NCBI GenBank assembly: GCA_050731755.1
Contig: JBOHPP010000097.1
Span: forward strand, 1 to 10,277
From: JBOHPP01 sp050731755
Lineage (GTDB): Bacteria; Methylomirabilota; Methylomirabilia; Rokubacteriales; CSP1-6
Direction: 5' to 3'
DNA: 10,277 nucleotides
Positions 7,292 to 10,277 of the stretch are shown here, in pieces. A program made the translations under genes and the position numbers. Below the pieces are notes generated by a model. That model saw nothing but the letters and a program-made list of their open reading frames with translations, ran no database searches and was not told the DNA's origin. Positions within the stretch are counted from its first letter, which is position 1; each line of letters opens with the position of its first letter.

Positions 7292-7447
7292 CACCCGGCG
7301 CTTCGCTCGTTCTGTCCAACGTGCCACCTTACCGTGACAAAAAGTCCCCGCCCGGGGCGATGACCGTCTGAGAAATCAGGTACTTGATGGCCGGGCCAGG
7401 AGTTTGCTTTCTCCCGCCTGGGCCGATCCGTCAAGGAGGAGGGCACA

Positions 7448-8695
7448 ATGTTCGAGCAGATCATCACCAGGGTCCCGGAGCGGTGGCGCGAGGTGGTCGA
7501 GTTGCTGATCGCGCCCATCGTCTGGATCCCCCGCCTGCAGCGGGTCGTCATCGATTTCTTCATCGTCAACGATTCGGCGTGGAGCGCGCTGGGCAAGTTC
7601 GTGTTCCTGATGTTCCCCGTGCTCCTGGCCATCGTGGGGCTCTGGTGCACCCAGCTCTCGCTCTACACGCTGCCCTTCCGGTCGCGGCGCGTGGCCTTCT
7701 TGTCCACCATGCTCGTGATGTGGTGGGACGCCGCGCGAACGGTCTGGCTCTACTGGGTGGGTCTGTTCCGGATGGCGATGGTGATGGCCGGCTGGCTGTT
7801 CACCCTGGGCAGCCTCGGCCTCAAGTTCATGGTGGAGGCGCTCCGCAACGTCATCCTCATGCCGTTCACCATGACGGGGCGCATGACCAGCCAGTACTTC
7901 CAGCCCGGCGTGCCCTGGGTCGCCTTCCTGATGTTGCTCTTCTGGTGCCTGCTGGAAGCCACGATCTTCACGTACACCCTGTCCCCCACCATCAACGAGG
8001 TGCTGGCCGACCTGGTGGGCAGCGAGCAGACGTCGCGGCTGGTCGGCCCGATTCTGTGGTTCTTCCTCTTCCTGCTGATCATGGGCAGCTTCGCCTGCGT
8101 GCAAGCGCTGGTGGATGCCGTGCAGAAGCGGGAGTTCAAGTTCATCATCCAGATCGTCCTGGTCGAAGTCTTCGTCATGATCTTCGAGGTGATGTTCCTC
8201 TACCGGGAGCTGGTCGACGCCATCACCCCCTGGATCGCCCAGCAGACGAGCGAACGCTTCCGCCCGGGCATCGGCTTCACCCTGTCGCTGGCCACGTTCG
8301 GGTGGGTGGGTATCCGCGGGATGACGTGGTTCCTCTTCGGTCGCTACGGCACGCCGCCTCTGCTGGCCTTCATCTCCCGCCAGCCGATGATGGACATGGA
8401 AGGCAAACACGTTCACGCCGACGCCCGGGCCCAGCAGGCCCCGGCGTGGTGGCAGGCCCCGCTGGCCGACTTCAAGCGCGAGATCGGCTGGCTGCACGAG
8501 AAGAGCGAGCAGCTCATGGAGTATCTGGCCCTGCCCGTCCTGCACATCGTGGCTGGGGCTCTGAACTTCGCCATGGTGCTGCTCACCGGCCGGCCGCTCT
8601 TCAGCCTGCCGTTCAAGGGGCTGCGCGAGGTAATGGAGACGCGCGAGCTGCTCAGCCACCTGCAGCTACAGCCGCGCAAGCAGGAGGGGGCGTGA
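7448..8695 (+). CDS. Polytopic membrane protein of unknown function
   Basis: 415 residues starting at ATG 7448 behind an excellent ribosome site (AAGGAGGAGGG, seven to ten bases upstream). I do not recognise the family. Visible hydrophobic segments: about 48-70, 82-107, 109-129, 155-178, 197-222, 230-255 and 277-299, with another at 358-380. An N-terminal amphipathic stretch (residues 1-40) is rich in Arg and aromatic residues. Two charged soluble parts stand out: a loop with TINEVLADLVGSEQTSR (181-197) and a tail about 312-357 containing HVHADARAQQ and a Trp-rich patch. The C-terminus overlaps the start of the secreted VWA gene (TGATG), so the two proteins are very likely made in linked amounts and may form an envelope complex. 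The 156-base spacer upstream sets this gene apart from the CPBP gene. Confidence 0.8.
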   Translation: MFEQIITRVPERWREVVELLIAPIVWIPRLQRVVIDFFIVNDSAWSALGKFVFLMFPVLLAIVGLWCTQLSLYTLPFRSRRVAFLSTMLVMWWDAARTVWLYWVGLFRMAMVMAGWLFTLGSLGLKFMVEALRNVILMPFTMTGRMTSQYFQPGVPWVAFLMLLFWCLLEATIFTYTLSPTINEVLADLVGSEQTSRLVGPILWFFLFLLIMGSFACVQALVDAVQKREFKFIIQIVLVEVFVMIFEVMFLYRELVDAITPWIAQQTSERFRPGIGFTLSLATFGWVGIRGMTWFLFGRYGTPPLLAFISRQPMMDMEGKHVHADARAQQAPAWWQAPLADFKREIGWLHEKSEQLMEYLALPVLHIVAGALNFAMVLLTGRPLFSLPFKGLREVMETRELLSHLQLQPRKQEGA

Positions 8696-9456
8696 TGCGG
8701 GGTCTCGCTGTCGCGCTGGCCCTGGCCGCCGCTGTCCTGACCCCCATTCCCGGAGCCGGCCAGGAGGGCGGCCCGGCCAAGCCTCGGGACTCGTTGTTCG
8801 TGGGCATCGACACCAGCGGATCGTTCGAGCGCGATCGCGAGGACGCGCTGACCTTTCTCGCCTACTACCTGCACGGCCACCTCAACGGGCTGGGGGGGCT
8901 GACGCGGCCCCGGGAGCTGTTCGTGGCGGCGATCGGCGGCCGGCAGAGCGATGAGCCCAAGGCCTTTCGCCCCATCCACGACTTCATGGGCAAGAACGTC
9001 GCCCAGATCGAATCGGATCTGCGGCGGTGGTACCCGCCGACCGACACGCTGACCGACTTCAACGCGTTCTTCGCCCAGGTGGCGCGGATCGCCAAGGAGC
9101 GCAACCTCGTCCTGAGCCCCATCACCGTAGTCATCGTGAGCGACGGCGTTCCCGACATCCCGATGCGCGGCGCCCCGCCGGGCAGCATGGCGCTGTACGA
9201 GCGCATCGACCTCAGCCCGCTCGAGTACCTGTCCAAGAACACGACGCTCCGGCTGATGTATGCCAGCCCCAAGGTCGGCGACAACTGGCGCAAGCACGTG
9301 CGGCGGCAGCGCGTGCGGCTGTGGACCGCCGAGAACGAGGTGATGAAGGGCTGGCGCGCGCAGGTCTTGGCCGGGATGGAGCCACGGGACCAGGCGCGCC
9401 TGTGGAAGTGGGTGCGCGAGAACGTCGACTTCCGCGTGCGCTCCCGGGCGCTCTAA
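8695..9456 (+). CDS. Secreted von Willebrand factor A-like domain protein
   Basis: 253 residues from ATG 8695, which overlaps the TGA of the preceding gene; AGGAGG lies about seven bases upstream. Residues 1-22 form a signal peptide (MRGLAVALALAAAVLTPIPG), so the protein is exported. The rest looks like a single VWA domain. The first strand, SLFVGIDTSGSFERD, carries the DxSxS metal-site motif (Asp39, Ser41, Ser43). A Thr in TDTLTDF (116-122) may supply the second MIDAS loop, and VVIVSDGVPD holds Asp150 for the third. VWA domains bind protein partners through a Mg2+ ion. No membrane anchor or second domain is seen, and the tail is basic. Linked translation with the polytopic membrane protein suggests that protein is its partner. 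The substrate or ligand is unknown. Confidence 0.75.
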   Translation: MRGLAVALALAAAVLTPIPGAGQEGGPAKPRDSLFVGIDTSGSFERDREDALTFLAYYLHGHLNGLGGLTRPRELFVAAIGGRQSDEPKAFRPIHDFMGKNVAQIESDLRRWYPPTDTLTDFNAFFAQVARIAKERNLVLSPITVVIVSDGVPDIPMRGAPPGSMALYERIDLSPLEYLSKNTTLRLMYASPKVGDNWRKHVRRQRVRLWTAENEVMKGWRAQVLAGMEPRDQARLWKWVRENVDFRVRSRAL

Positions 9457-9464
9457 GCCTCGGA

Positions 9465-9481
9465 GGGGGACTTCGTCCCCC
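9465..9481. repeat. Hairpin 1 of three after the VWA gene
   Basis: GGGGGAC-TTC-GTCCCCC is a perfect 7-bp stem beginning nine bases after the VWA stop codon. There is no T-run, so it would be at best a non-canonical terminator or an mRNA 3'-end stabiliser. Confidence 0.6.
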
Positions 9482-9490
9482 ATCATGAAG

Positions 9491-9519
9491 TTGGAGGGGG
9501 CAGCGGCCGCCCCCTCCAA
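9491..9519. repeat. Hairpin 2 of three after the VWA gene
   Basis: TTGGAGGGGGC (9491-9501) pairs perfectly with GCCCCCTCCAA (9509-9519) over 11 bp around a seven-base loop. Its GGAGGGGG core repeats the start of hairpin 1 (GGAGGGGG, 9462-9469), so the two may be copies of one REP-like dyad. It lacks a T-run. Confidence 0.65.
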
Positions 9520-9551
9520 ACCTCCCCTTCGCGTGAGGTGCGACCACAGTT

Positions 9552-9570
9552 GCGGCGGCAAAGCCGCCGC
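9552..9570. repeat. Hairpin 3 of three, upstream of the small membrane protein
   Basis: GCGGCGGC-AAA-GCCGCCGC is a perfect 8-bp stem with a three-base loop, ending seven bases before the GGAG ribosome site of the next gene. It could act as a terminator without a T-run, as part of a repetitive intergenic element, or as a barrier between the two reading frames. Confidence 0.55.
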
Positions 9571-9587
9571 TCGAACGGAGAGTCCAG

Positions 9588-9971
9588 GTGATCGATCCGA
9601 GGTGGCTTCTGTATCTGGCGTTTCCCGCCGTGTGGACCCTGTTTTTTTCCATGTTCAGCAAACCTGCGATCCGCGGCTGGAGAAATTTCGGTTGGCTTGG
9701 CTGCTATGTCGTCGGCTTCACCATGGTGTGGACCATCGGGTGGCGTCGCGGGGCGGTGACGTGGCTCGTGATGGGATTAGGCACGGGGCTCCTGTACTAC
9801 GTGTATGACCTGTGGGCTTCGTGGGGCCGCCCGAATCGGGCCGCCCGGCCGCAGCTGGGCACGATCCTGCATGGCGCGGCGCTGTGGCCGATCATGCTGC
9901 CCGAGGTGATCGAGTACACGCTCGCCGATGCCGGCGCCCTGAAGGCGAGCGACCAGGGGCAGCGGCAGTAG
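9588..9971 (+). CDS. Small four-helix membrane protein of unknown function
   Basis: 127 residues from GTG 9588, seven bases after GGAG (9577-9580). Four hydrophobic segments are visible at about 6-22, 35-51, 56-75 and 93-110, with a positively charged loop (GRPNRAARPQ, 80-89) between the third and fourth and a polar tail. The last helix includes WPIMLPEVIEY, with acidic residues near its end. I do not recognise the family. It lies 131 bases downstream of the VWA gene on the same strand and might belong to the same envelope module, although the three hairpins between them could separate expression. Its stop lies one base from the convergent radical SAM gene's stop. Confidence 0.65.
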   Translation: MIDPRWLLYLAFPAVWTLFFSMFSKPAIRGWRNFGWLGCYVVGFTMVWTIGWRRGAVTWLVMGLGTGLLYYVYDLWASWGRPNRAARPQLGTILHGAALWPIMLPEVIEYTLADAGALKASDQGQRQ

Positions 9972-9972
9972 G

Positions 9973-10277
9973 TCAGATCGCGAGCGCGAGCTGCTCGGCT
10001 TCGGCGGGCGGCTCGAGCTTCGCCGCCCGTCGATCGGCGATTCCCACCTCACCGCGCAGCGCGGCCACTTGCCGTCGAATGGGCTCCGTCACCGACGTGT
10101 CGAGGTACGGCTTCCGGTAGAGTCGCTCGTAGCGGGGCAGGAGCTCGGGCCAGTCCCGGGCTAGGTGCTCGAGGAAGTGCTCGCGGGTGCCGGGCCGGAG
10201 GAACAGCACATTGCACCACACTCCCGTGGCCCCGGCCTCACGTGCCGCCCGCACGACCTCCGCCAGCTGCTCAGGAC
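9973..10277 (-). CDS. Radical SAM protein, Rv2578c/SplB-like, C-terminal part
   Basis: The minus-strand frame ends at TGA 9975-9973 and remains open through the right window edge, so only about 101 C-terminal residues are seen. The text GVWCNVLFLRPGTREHFLEH followed by WPELLPRYERLY matches the C-terminal segment I know from Rv2578c-type radical SAM proteins related to spore photoproduct lyase. The CxxxCxxC iron-sulfur motif should lie outside the window, so the radical SAM assignment rests on this C-terminal pattern alone. The upstream residues PEQLAEVVRAAREAGATG continue the last part of the barrel. A GTG at 10254 is not a plausible start. Convergent with, and nearly touching, the small membrane protein gene. 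Confidence 0.65.
   Translation of the reverse strand, partial: PEQLAEVVRAAREAGATGVWCNVLFLRPGTREHFLEHLARDWPELLPRYERLYRKPYLDTSVTEPIRRQVAALRGEVGIADRRAAKLEPPAEAEQLALAI

Noticed and set aside
7343..7357. CCCCG/CGGGG hairpin next to an A-run as a minus-strand terminator
   Set aside because: The stem is only 4-5 bp and no minus-strand gene reads toward it.
7394..7408. Sigma-54 promoter upstream of the 415-residue membrane protein
   Set aside because: GG-N10-GC spacing and TTTGCT are present, but the -24 element reads GGGCCA rather than TGGCAC, and such partial matches are common in GC-rich DNA.
7376..8659. Long minus-strand open frame (427 codons) opposite the membrane protein
   Set aside because: Low-complexity H/E/Q/D-rich translation with no start signal; it is a shadow of the plus-strand gene.
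7384..8694. Upstream extension of the VWA frame to a 690-residue protein
   Set aside because: The stretch before 8695 is a Pro/Ala/Arg/Gly-rich shadow overlapping the membrane protein; ATG 8695 has its own ribosome site and opens a clear signal peptide.

Overview
This is a GC-rich (by eye about two thirds G+C), gene-dense bacterial window with many GTG starts, well-formed Shine-Dalgarno sites and short intergenic gaps. The style (soluble GAF/GAF/GAF hybrid kinase, Nramp-like protein, DUF488, GC-rich dyad repeats between genes) fits an uncultured soil or groundwater lineage such as Candidatus Rokubacteria/Methylomirabilota. That taxonomic guess is an inference; no marker gene is present.

Left part, minus strand (1-1665): an Nramp-superfamily membrane protein that lacks the classical DPGN metal-binding motif, followed at once by the start of a small two-helix membrane protein that runs off the window. 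Divergently, on the plus strand, a sigma-70-type promoter (about 1870-1898) drives a textbook fluoride (crcB-type) riboswitch (1916-1970). Its pseudoknot strand is also the first arm of a strong intrinsic terminator (1963-1997), so the logic is a transcriptional ON switch. It controls a CPA2-type cation:proton antiporter (2026-3194). That reading frame is broken by one apparently missing G near codon 36 and is otherwise intact.

Middle (3304-7291, plus): a 922-residue soluble hybrid histidine kinase (three GAF domains, HisKA, HATPase_c, REC), then a DUF488 protein and, with no gap, a CPBP-family membrane protein whose EExxxR motif reads QQxxxQ.

Right part (7448-9971, plus): an unrecognised 415-residue polytopic membrane protein overlaps the start of a secreted von Willebrand factor A-like protein with an intact DxSGS motif. 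A spacer holding three perfect GC-rich hairpins follows, then a small four-helix membrane protein. These three look like an envelope module of unknown function. The window closes with the convergent C-terminal end of a radical SAM protein (9973-10277, minus).

The clearest system is the fluoride-responsive cassette. The least described is the membrane-protein/VWA pair. No tRNA, rRNA, CRISPR array or insertion sequence was seen.
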